A stretch of DNA of 5,065 nt from Frankia sp. (lineage in GTDB: Bacteria > Actinomycetota > Actinomycetes > Frankiales > Frankiaceae). Where the stretch lies: NCBI GenBank assembly GCA_019689615.1, contig JADGHD010000393.1, positions 1 through 5,065 on the forward strand, read 5' to 3'. Each line of letters opens with the position of its first letter. Positions within the stretch are counted from its first letter, which is position 1. The translations under genes were made by a program, and so were the position numbers. The notes beneath the pieces are model-generated. The model made no database searches and was not told the DNA's origin. It worked only from the letters and a program-made list of their open reading frames with translations. This document shows positions 1-4,667 of the stretch, piece by piece.

Positions 1-568
1 GGCGCAGGCCGGCGCGCGCCGCCGGGCGGGCACGGCCGCGGCCGGGCGGGCCGGCGAGCGGCGGCCGGCGCAGCCGGCGGGCGCGCTGGCGGTGGCCGTG
101 GCGGAGCCGGTCGAGCTGGACCCGGCGGAGGCGGTCGCCCGGGCGCGGCGGCTGTGCATGCAGGCACTGGCCAACGCGGCCGAGCTGCGCGGCGTGCTGC
201 GGGCGTCGACGAGCCTGTCGGTCGGGCTGGTGACGGCCGGTGCCTGCCTGCTGGCCGGGGTGGTGGCGGGCGTGCTGCGGGTGGCCGTCGGCGCCGAGGG
301 GCTGCCGTGCCTGGCCGCGGCGCTGGTCATCGGCGGCGGGATAGTAAGCGTGGCCACCGAGGCCGGGCCGAAGGCGGCGCTGCGCTCGGCGCTGCTGGCC
401 GCCGGGACCGCGGGCGCGGTGGTGCTGGCCACGCTGCGCGTCGCGCCGTCGGAGCCGGCGGGGATCATCGGTTCGCTGCTGGCGCTGGCGCTCGCGGTGC
501 GGTTCGGTCTCGGCGTCGGCGCGCCCGCGTCGGCGCAGGCCCCGCCCGCCCGCGGGAGCCGCCGCTAG
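1..568 (+). CDS. Multi-pass membrane protein of unknown function, 5'-truncated by window edge
   Basis: The frame is open from base 2 to a TAG at 566-568, so the gene probably begins before the window. The internal GTG codons at 92 and 98 and the ATG at 158 have no Shine-Dalgarno sequence in front of them. Counting from the GTG at 92 gives 158 residues. An Ala/Arg-rich amphipathic stretch (about 10-38) is followed by four hydrophobic segments at about 43-63, 70-88, 97-115 and 122-143, then a short Pro/Ala/Arg tail. The protein is therefore likely an integral membrane protein with small soluble parts. The visible upstream part (bases 2-91) encodes Ala/Arg/Gly-rich, disordered-looking sequence. 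I recognise no family signature, catalytic motif or transporter motif. Third positions are almost all G or C, which supports real coding. The next gene starts 91 bases downstream with its own ribosome binding site, so co-transcription is possible but not shown. Confidence 0.6.
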   Translation, partial: AQAGARRRAGTAAAGRAGERRPAQPAGALAVAVAEPVELDPAEAVARARRLCMQALANAAELRGVLRASTSLSVGLVTAGACLLAGVVAGVLRVAVGAEGLPCLAAALVIGGGIVSVATEAGPKAALRSALLAAGTAGAVVLATLRVAPSEPAGIIGSLLALALAVRFGLGVGAPASAQAPPARGSRR

Positions 569-659
569 CCGGGCCGGCCGGCCAGGGCCGCGGCCGAGGC
601 GGGGCGTTCTCGGGGGAGACGAGGCTGGTAGGTGCCGGCCGGTAAGAAGGACGGGGAAG

Positions 660-923
660 GTGTCAGGGTCGATCGCGGAGGTCAAGGCCCAGCTGGACGA
701 GGCGTTCCGGCGGGCGGAGGAGGTCGCCGGTCAGCTCGAGGGCGCGCTGACCCTGATCGAGGACGCGCACGCGCTGGTGATCGCGGCCACCGACGGGAGC
801 GAGCACCACGCCGTGGAGCAGCTCACCAGCGCCCTCGTCGACACCCGTGACACGCTGTCACAGTCCCTGGCGGCGCTGGGTTCCGCGGTCGCCGAGGTCC
901 GCGACTACCGCGACAGCCTCTGA
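660..923 (+). CDS. Small helical (coiled-coil-like) cytosolic protein, unknown function
   Basis: This is an 87-residue protein starting at a GTG preceded by AGAAGGA (645-651), eight bases upstream, which decides the start. It has no signal peptide, membrane segment or cysteine. The composition (Ala, Glu, Leu, Asp, Gln, with no proline and few glycines) predicts two long amphipathic helices. These lie at about residues 3-44 and 49-83, joined by a short polar turn (ATDGSEHH, about 43-50). Spacing of hydrophobic residues looks heptad-like, so a helical hairpin or dimeric coiled coil is plausible. It is similar in size and style to small helical proteins common in actinomycetes, including WXG100-like proteins, but it has no WxG motif and I cannot assign a family. 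A weak promoter-like pair (TTCTCG 607-612 and TAGGTG 629-634, 16 bases apart) precedes it. A strong hairpin follows ten bases after the stop, so it probably ends a transcript. Confidence 0.75.
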   Translation: MSGSIAEVKAQLDEAFRRAEEVAGQLEGALTLIEDAHALVIAATDGSEHHAVEQLTSALVDTRDTLSQSLAALGSAVAEVRDYRDSL

Positions 924-932
924 CCGGATCGG

Positions 933-960
933 CCCTCGGGCGGCCGGGCCCGCCCGAGGG
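933..960 (+). terminator. GC-rich hairpin after the small helical protein gene
   Basis: CCCTCGGGCGG (933-943) and CCGCCCGAGGG (950-960) form a perfect 11-bp stem with a six-base loop. It begins ten bases after the TGA at 921-923. There is no T tract, as is common for terminators in very high-GC actinobacteria. It probably separates the upstream genes from the otsA leader. Confidence 0.6.
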
Positions 961-979
961 GCCCCGCCGCGCCGGTGCG

Positions 980-993
980 GTGAGAAAGGTCAC
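980..993. promoter_or_regulatory. CRP-like dyad GTGA-N6-TCAC upstream of otsA
   Basis: GTGAGAAAGGTCAC has two perfect four-base half-sites separated by six bases. This matches the core of the CRP/FNR-family consensus TGTGA-N6-TCACA, although the outermost T and A are missing. It lies about 220 bases before the otsA start, in the only intergenic stretch upstream of that gene. Actinobacteria have CRP homologues that use this consensus, so cAMP-linked control of trehalose synthesis is conceivable. A single short dyad may also be chance. Confidence 0.3.
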
Positions 994-1107
994 TGCGCCC
1001 CAGGGGTTTTTGTGTTCTCCGAGGGTTCGGGCCCGCGCGGTGGTGGTATCGCGGTGAAAGGCCGGGTAACAAACGCACAGCAGGACCGCAACTGTGTGCG
1101 CAGGCCC

Positions 1108-1213
1108 TCCGGCTTGACTACAGTCCGGATTGTCACCCCAGCGGGCGACCGTTCGGAACGCGAACGAACGCGACGCGGTACCGCCTGCCAGACCACCAGG
1201 AGGGCCGCTCCGA
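1108..1213 (+). promoter_or_regulatory. Candidate otsA promoter, leader and ribosome binding site
   Basis: TTGACT (1114-1119) resembles a -35 box, and TACAGT (1119-1124) inside it fits the actinobacterial -10 pattern TAnnnT. They cannot both serve the same start point, so the true promoter is unresolved. TCCGG (1108-1112) and CCGGA (1125-1129) flank this stretch as a short inverted repeat. Downstream, GTTCGGAAC (1151-1159) is a dyad followed by GCGAACG, a motif that recurs at the right end of the window. AGGAGGG (1198-1204) is an almost ideal Shine-Dalgarno sequence nine bases before the GTG at 1214 and fixes the otsA start there. The frame is open upstream to a TTG at 1130, but that codon has no ribosome binding site. 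Confidence 0.4.
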
Positions 1214-2728
1214 GTGCCGCACACCGATGTGCTCGACCTTCCACTGGTACTGCTGTCCAACCGGGGCCCGGTCACCTTCGACCGGGACGCCAACGGCCGG
1301 ACGGTCAACCGGGGCGCCGGCGGTCTCGTCTCCGCCCTGGCCGGCCTCGCCGAACACCTCGACGACGCCGTGTGGGTCTGCGGCGCCGCCACCGAGGAGG
1401 ACGCCGTCGTCGCCCGTGAGGCACAGGGCTCCCTGCTCGTCCAGACCCACCCGATTCCGCACGTCGTCGAGGGGGAGCCGGACGGCCCGTCGATCAGGGT
1501 CCGGCTCGTCGTCACCGACCCGGCCGCCTACGCCGACTTCTACTCGGTCTGGTCGAACCCGATCCTGTGGTTCGTCCAGCACGGCCTGTACGGCCGTTCG
1601 CTGTCCCCGGTGCTGACCAGGGCCGAACACGACGCCTTCGAGAACGGCTACGCCGCGGTCAACCGGGTCTACGCCGACGCGGTCGTCGACGAGGTCCGCG
1701 CCCGCGGCGGCAAGGCGCTGGTCCTGCTCCAGGACTACCACTTCTACCTGGTCGCCGAGCATGTCCGCCGGCAGTGCCCGGACGTGGTGCTCACCCACTT
1801 CGTGCACATCCCGTGGCCGGGGCCGGACGAGTGGCGGGTGCTGCCGGCCGACATTCGGGAGCGGCTGCTGTTCGGCCTGCTCGGCAGCGACGTGGTGGGC
1901 TTCCACACCCGCCGCTACGCGCGCAACTTCGTGCTGTGCGCGAGCGAGCTGCTCGGCCTGCCGACCGACCTCGACGCGCTGACGATCACCGTCGGCGACC
2001 GGATCGTCCGGGCCCGGTACTACCCGATCTCGGTCGACCCGGCGGCGCTGGACGCGACGCTGGCCAGCGAGGAGGTCGCGGCGCACGTCGCGATGCTGCG
2101 CTACATCTTCCTCGACGACGACCGCCAGCTCATCCTGCGGGTCGACCGCACGGACCCGAGCAAGAACGTCGTGCGCGGCTTCCTCGCCTTCGGCACGCTG
2201 CTCGACCAGCACCCCGAGCTGGTCGGCAAGGTCAGCTTCCTGGCGCTGCTGCAGCCCAGCCGGACCGACGTGCCCGAGTACGCCGACTACATCGCGCTGA
2301 TCGGCGGGGTGGTCGCCGAGATCAACGCCCGCCACACCAAGGAGGGCCGCCAGCCGATCGACCTGCGGATGGTCGAGGACTTCCCGCTGGCGGTCGCGGC
2401 GTACTCGATCTGCGACGTGCTGATGGTCAACGCGATCGCGGACGGGATGAACCTCGTCGCCAAGGAGGTCGCGGTCGTCAACCGCCGCGGCGGGGTGCTC
2501 GCGCTGTCCGAGACCGCGGGCGCGCACGAGGAGCTCGGCGAGTTCGCGGTCACGCTGCACCCGTTCGACACCCAGCAGATGGCCGACGCGCTCTACGAGG
2601 CGCTGACCATGCCGATGGAGGAGCGCCACCGCCGGCTGGCCGCCGCGGCCGAGCAGGTCCGCACCCACGACGTGGCGCGCTGGCTGAACGACCAGCTCAA
2701 CGACCTGCGCCAGATCGCGGGCATCTGA
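1214..2728 (+). CDS. otsA: GT20 glycosyltransferase, alpha,alpha-trehalose-6-phosphate synthase type (OtsA-like)
   Basis: OtsA-type enzymes join a nucleotide-linked glucose to glucose-6-phosphate, giving trehalose-6-phosphate in the cytosol. The 504-residue protein spans a full GT-B fold, slightly longer than E. coli OtsA. Family motifs in order are: SNRGP (15-19) and GAGGL (34-38), the N-terminal phosphate loop; W54; a YADFYSVWSN..LW segment; QDYH (173-176); HIPWPGPDEW (198-207); an R312/K317 pair in DRTDPSKN, matching the donor-phosphate-binding Arg and Lys; and DGMNLVAKE (410-418), whose Asp and Glu bind donor and ribose. Departures from canonical OtsA include QDYHF for HDYHL, no GWSG after W54, SKN instead of SKG, and Ala for Arg before DGMNL. 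Other GT20 activities, such as a glucosylglycerol-phosphate synthase or a VldE/ValL-like pseudoglycosyltransferase, are therefore possible. GT20 membership is secure; the exact acceptor is inferred. No otsB-type phosphatase gene is adjacent. Confidence 0.9.
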   Translation: MPHTDVLDLPLVLLSNRGPVTFDRDANGRTVNRGAGGLVSALAGLAEHLDDAVWVCGAATEEDAVVAREAQGSLLVQTHPIPHVVEGEPDGPSIRVRLVVTDPAAYADFYSVWSNPILWFVQHGLYGRSLSPVLTRAEHDAFENGYAAVNRVYADAVVDEVRARGGKALVLLQDYHFYLVAEHVRRQCPDVVLTHFVHIPWPGPDEWRVLPADIRERLLFGLLGSDVVGFHTRRYARNFVLCASELLGLPTDLDALTITVGDRIVRARYYPISVDPAALDATLASEEVAAHVAMLRYIFLDDDRQLILRVDRTDPSKNVVRGFLAFGTLLDQHPELVGKVSFLALLQPSRTDVPEYADYIALIGGVVAEINARHTKEGRQPIDLRMVEDFPLAVAAYSICDVLMVNAIADGMNLVAKEVAVVNRRGGVLALSETAGAHEELGEFAVTLHPFDTQQMADALYEALTMPMEERHRRLAAAAEQVRTHDVARWLNDQLNDLRQIAGI

Positions 2729-2736
2729 GGCCGCCG

Positions 2737-2762
2737 CGGGCGGGCGCCAACCAGCCCGCCCG
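2737..2762 (+). terminator. Hairpin after otsA
   Basis: CGGGCGGGC (2737-2745) pairs with GCCCGCCCG (2754-2762) in a 9-bp stem with an eight-base loop, starting eight bases after the otsA TGA. An alternative pairing, GCGCCA (2744-2749) with TGGCGC (2765-2770), overlaps it. There is no T tract. A second smaller hairpin, CCCCGG/CCGGGG (2828-2844), lies between this and the next gene. The structures suggest that otsA transcripts end here, at least partly. Confidence 0.5.
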
Positions 2763-2874
2763 TCTGGCGCGGCCCCGGTCCAGCGACCACCATGTCCGGC
2801 AAGGACGCACGGCGGGGCGTGCCGCTCCCCCGGCCCGGCCGGGGTGGGCGGCGCGCCCGGGAGCGGAGGACCCG

Positions 2875-3165
2875 GTGGACTCGAGGGAACCGGACGCGGG
2901 CCAGGTCACGACGAGGGGCGCCGACACCCAGGGCAGGCCGGCGGGCACGTCGCCGCTGACGGCGGGCCCGCAGCCGGCCGCAGGCACCGGGCACAGCGGC
3001 AGCACCGGCGCGTGGACCGCCGTCCTCCTGATCATCCTGGGGTTCGCGCTCGGCGCGTTCGCGCTGGCCACCCACCTGCTGGTGCTGTGGATCCTGACCG
3101 GGGTGAGCCTGGTCGCCGGCGGCGTCATGGCGCTCACCAGCCGGATCATGGAGCAGGTCCGCTAG
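2875..3165 (+). CDS. Small two-helix membrane protein, unknown function
   Basis: This 96-residue protein starts at a GTG preceded by GGAGG (2865-2869), five bases upstream, which decides the start in a frame that is open much further up. Residues 1-45 are polar, flexible and rich in Gly, Pro, Thr and Ala, without a signal peptide. Two hydrophobic segments follow at about 47-66 (beginning AWTAVLLIILGF) and 68-87, with a short charged tail ending in EQVR. The layout of a disordered N-terminus, an AWTAV-type first helix and a second helix resembles a family of small actinobacterial membrane proteins with an HGxx...AWTAV pattern. That resemblance is from memory and weak. It lies 146 bases after otsA, beyond two hairpins, and converges on sixA with only 37 bases between the stop codons. 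No function can be assigned. Confidence 0.7.
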   Translation: MDSREPDAGQVTTRGADTQGRPAGTSPLTAGPQPAAGTGHSGSTGAWTAVLLIILGFALGAFALATHLLVLWILTGVSLVAGGVMALTSRIMEQVR

Positions 3166-3217
3166 CGCCGCGCGCCCGCCGCGGGCCGGGCCGGCCGGTG
3201 GCTCAGCCGGAGCCGGC
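3166..3217. terminator. Convergent intergenic GC dyads, possible bidirectional terminator
   Basis: The stop codons of the small membrane protein and of sixA face each other across 37 bases. The interval and sixA's last codons hold overlapping dyads. GCCC/GGGC (3174-3177 and 3183-3186) has a five-base loop. GGCTC/GAGCC (3200-3204 and 3210-3214) spans the sixA stop and also has a five-base loop. The stems are short and there is no T tract, so this assignment rests mainly on the convergent layout. Confidence 0.25.
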
Positions 3218-3730
3218 GTGCCGCAGCGCCTTGGGCGTGGTGAACTCGCCGAACCGGGCGCTGGCCGCCCCGAGCTCGGCCCAGCGGCGGCTGCCCAGGT
3301 CCAGGACCGCCAGCGCCGCGGTCGGGAACGTGGGGATCTTCGGCCGGTCGGCCGAGGGCAGCAGGCCGAGCGCCAGCTCGTGGATGCCCGGGTTGTGCCC
3401 CACGAGCAGCACGGTGGGCACGCCGTCGTCGACCTCGCGCAGCCGCGCCAGCAGCTCGTCGGCGCTGGCCAGGTAGAGCCGCTCCTCGGTGAGCACCGGC
3501 ACGTCCGCCGGCAGCGCGGACGCGATCCGCTCGAGCGTCTCCCGGGTGCGCGTGGCGGCCGAGCACAGGATCAGGTCGGGGCGCAGGCCCCGCCCGCGGA
3601 CGTGGTCGGCGACCAGCCGGCAGGCTTCCCGGCCGTCCCGGGACAGCGGGCGGGCGTGGTCCGGCGTGTCCGCGCCGGCCCAGTCCGACTTGGCGTGGCG
3701 CAGCAGCATCAGCCGCCGGCCGGCGCTCAC
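3203..3730 (-). CDS. sixA: SixA-type phosphohistidine phosphatase (histidine phosphatase superfamily)
   Basis: This 175-residue protein belongs to the branch of the phosphoglycerate-mutase-like histidine phosphatases that includes SixA. SixA-type enzymes remove phosphate from phosphohistidine, classically on HPt domains or phosphotransfer proteins. The N-terminal strand ends in LLRHAKSDW, with R11 and H12 as the expected phosphate-binding Arg and phospho-accepting His. CSAATRTRET (56-65) supplies the conserved S..A.R...T helix start. EERLY (82-86) carries the likely acid. GHNPG (111-115) holds the second catalytic His, H112. Size and motif order fit small cytosolic SixA proteins with no extra domain. 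I chose the GTG at 3730 because GGGTGG lies seven bases upstream; GTG at 3733 and ATG at 3709 are alternatives, and all keep the active site. The start overlaps by GTGA the stop of a short upstream ORF, suggesting translational coupling. The physiological substrate cannot be read from the neighbours. Confidence 0.88.
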   Translation of the reverse strand: MSAGRRLMLLRHAKSDWAGADTPDHARPLSRDGREACRLVADHVRGRGLRPDLILCSAATRTRETLERIASALPADVPVLTEERLYLASADELLARLREVDDGVPTVLLVGHNPGIHELALGLLPSADRPKIPTFPTAALAVLDLGSRRWAELGAASARFGEFTTPKALRHAGSG

Positions 3731-3777
3731 CACCGAGCCACCCGGCTGGGGCCTGGGACAGCGCTGCAGCCGGGCAC
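3727..3777 (-). CDS. Candidate 16-residue leader ORF coupled to sixA
   Basis: On the minus strand, GGGGAGGAGG (3792-3783) is the strongest Shine-Dalgarno sequence near sixA. However, no ATG, GTG or TTG in the sixA frame follows it before 3733. A GTG five bases after it (3777) opens a 16-codon frame, MPGCSAVPGPSRVARW. Its TGA (3729-3727) overlaps the sixA GTG (3730) as GTGA, the classic coupling overlap. CCCGGCTG/CAGCCGGG (3774-3767 and 3748-3741 in transcript order) forms a hairpin whose 3' arm runs into the weak sixA ribosome binding site at 3743-3738, and translation of the leader would open it. There is no run of one amino acid, so attenuation by a specific amino acid is not suggested. It could also be a chance frame. 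Confidence 0.4.
   Translation of the reverse strand: MPGCSAVPGPSRVARW
3741..3774 (-). promoter_or_regulatory. Hairpin covering the sixA ribosome binding site
   Basis: CCCGGCTG (3741-3748) and CAGCCGGG (3767-3774) are perfect 8-base inverted repeats separated by 18 bases. In the sixA transcript the 3' arm includes the first three bases of GGGTGG (3743-3738), the only ribosome binding site candidate for sixA. The structure also overlaps the leader ORF. Confidence 0.35.
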
Positions 3778-3894
3778 GTGGTCCTCCTCCCCGTATGCGC
3801 CGGTCACACCGGCTGCCGGCCTTCACCCGGCCCGCTGGCCCGGCCTGCCCTCGTGTGCCAGCGCTGTGGCCCCGCTGGCTGTCCGGCTGGCCGC

Positions 3895-3945
3895 CCACCT
3901 GGCCAGGTGGCTTGGCCTGGCCAGGTGTCACCGTGAGGTGTCACC
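3895..3945. promoter_or_regulatory. Cluster of palindromes and tandem 10-base repeats, operator-like
   Basis: CCACCTGGCCAGGTGG (3895-3910) is a perfect 16-base palindrome. CCTGGCCAGG (3916-3925), its core, recurs six bases later. Then AGGTGTCACC occurs twice as a direct repeat (3923-3932 and 3936-3945), three bases apart, and each copy contains the odd palindrome GGTG-T-CACC. The CCAGGTG word links the first palindrome to the repeats. Such an arrangement is typical of multiple binding sites for a dimeric regulator, here 120-170 bases upstream of the sixA leader ORF. A small structured RNA element is the alternative. Confidence 0.4.
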
Positions 3946-4065
3946 TGTGAGCCGTCTGGCGCTGCTCCCCGCCGCTGACGTCGTCGCGAGGCCAGTGCTT
4001 GCAGACTGCCCAGACACGGCGAATCCGTCAATGGGGCGCGGGTCGGCGTCGCGGCCGGTGGGACG

Positions 4066-4095
4066 CCCGGGCACGGCGGGGCCGCCGTGCCCGGG
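4066..4095. terminator. Perfect 14-base inverted repeat, possible terminator downstream of the WhiB-like gene
   Basis: CCCGGGCACGGCGG (4066-4079) and CCGCCGTGCCCGGG (4082-4095) are perfectly complementary with only GG between them. In RNA the stem would be about 12-13 bp after allowing for the loop. It is the strongest hairpin in the window. It lies 206 bases beyond the WhiB-like gene's stop and before the candidate sixA promoter, so insulating the two minus-strand genes is a reasonable role. No T tract follows on either strand. Confidence 0.45.
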
Positions 4096-4200
4096 ATCCT
4101 GGCCTTGCGTGCCCGCTGGCCCGGGTGCGCCGGCCGGGTACCGCCTCCCGGGGCGTCGCCTCCGGGGGCCCGTGGGTCCCGGCCAGCCAGGCCAGTGGCT

Positions 4201-4245
4201 GGTGGTGCGGTGGTGCTGGTGGTGCGGTGGCTCGCGGTGCGGTGG
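4201..4245. repeat. Short G-rich repeat, three copies of GGTGCGGTGG
   Basis: GGTGCGGTGG occurs at 4204-4213, 4221-4230 and 4236-4245. The first two copies extend to GGTGGTGCGGTGG (4201-4213 and 4218-4230), 17 bases apart. The stretch is almost pure G/T with many GG pairs, so a two-layer G-quadruplex on the plus strand is possible. It lies in the intergenic region downstream of the WhiB-like gene and encodes nothing evident. Confidence 0.5.
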
Positions 4246-4301
4246 TGTCGGGGCCCGTCCGTCCGGCCGGCGCGCGGCCGCTCGCGGGTCCCCGGGGGGG
4301 G

Positions 4302-4667
4302 TCAGCTGACGGCGACCGTCGGCAGCAGGCGGTCGGCGAGCGCCAGCGCGTCGTCGGCGGAGATCCGGCCGCGCGGGACCAGGTTGGCCCGCTGGTCGGA
4401 GGTCAGCCCGCCCCACACGCCGTGCTCCTCCTGGCGGAAGATCGCGGTGGCCAGGCAGGGCCGGCGTACCGGGCAGGTCGAGCAGATCTTGCGGGCGCGG
4501 CTCTCGGCGGCGGCGCGGGCCTTGGTGTTGCGGCCGTCCGGGGGGAAGAACGCGTCGGGGTCACCGTCGCGGCAGGCGGCATCCTGGCGCCAGTAGGCGG
4601 GCCAGCCCGGGCCGTACGGCTGCGGCGGGAGGTCTCGACCAGGCAGGACGGGGACGCCGGCGCTCAT
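4302..4667 (-). CDS. WhiB-like (Wbl) iron-sulfur transcriptional regulator
   Basis: Wbl proteins bind a [4Fe-4S] cluster through four cysteines and act with the principal sigma factor in transcription of redox, stress, antibiotic-response or sporulation genes. This 121-residue protein has C32, C62, C65 and C71 (C-x29-C-x2-C-x5-C), the spacing I recall for WhiD/WhiB3, and the family turn GVWGG (83-87). The segment before C32 has the usual Trp-rich WPAYW stretch, and C32 begins the usual C..DP..FFP region. The start at ATG 4667 follows GAGGG (4678-4674) by six bases; a GTG at 4688 in frame lacks a comparable site. The tail after GVWGG is only mildly basic (R93, R99, R101) and then acidic and hydrophobic, ending TVAVS, without the Arg/Lys-rich C-terminus of several Wbl proteins. 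I cannot assign a particular Wbl subclass. The gene stands alone, divergent from whatever lies to the right. Confidence 0.92.
   Translation of the reverse strand: MSAGVPVLPGRDLPPQPYGPGWPAYWRQDAACRDGDPDAFFPPDGRNTKARAAAESRARKICSTCPVRRPCLATAIFRQEEHGVWGGLTSDQRANLVPRGRISADDALALADRLLPTVAVS

Larger units (their letters stand above)
3731..4301. other. Long gene-poor region between whiB-like gene and sixA
   Basis: Apart from the 16-codon leader ORF at its sixA end, I find no convincing gene in these roughly 570 bases: the longer open frames lack ribosome binding sites or are antisense. Contents include GCCGGT/ACCGGC (3799-3804 and 3808-3813), the palindrome cluster at 3895-3945, a perfect 14-base inverted repeat at 4066-4095, CCAGCCA/TGGCTGG (4183-4189 and 4196-4202) and a G-rich triplicate at 4201-4245. 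The word GCCCGCTGGCCCGG occurs twice (3830-3843 and 4111-4124). On the minus strand, TTGACG (4031-4026) and CAGTCT (4008-4003), 17 bases apart, are a weak candidate sixA promoter. It would give a leader of more than 200 bases before the leader ORF. Confidence 0.6.

Noticed and set aside
980..1130. A riboswitch such as a c-di-AMP (ydaO) or cobalamin element in the otsA upstream region
   Set aside because: I compared the stretch by eye with the conserved cores that I know and found no match; only scattered short hairpins are present.
1151..1166. Possible SOS (LexA) box in the otsA leader
   Set aside because: The half-sites are GTTC then GAAC, the reverse of the GAAC-N4-GTTC arrangement required for the actinobacterial LexA site.
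1133..2668. A 511-codon open frame on the minus strand across the otsA gene
   Set aside because: It is antisense to a gene with clear GT20 motifs. Long antisense frames are expected in very GC-rich coding DNA. The product is a low-complexity Arg/Val/Asp/Gln-rich sequence with no recognisable domain.
1567..2874. A long plus-strand frame leading into the small membrane protein, which could suggest a larger fusion protein
   Set aside because: Through the otsA region it encodes Arg/Pro/Ala-rich nonsense in a shifted frame. The GTG at 2875 has its own GGAGG site, and the protein-like sequence begins only there.
2792..2959. An ATG-started frame between otsA and the small membrane protein gene
   Set aside because: It has no ribosome binding site and the product is almost wholly Arg/Gly/Pro. 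It is a frame shadow of the genuine gene starting at 2875.
3804..4031. A 75-codon minus-strand frame in the region between the WhiB-like gene and sixA
   Set aside because: It starts at TTG with no Shine-Dalgarno sequence and runs through the palindrome cluster. The product is low-complexity and shows no motif.
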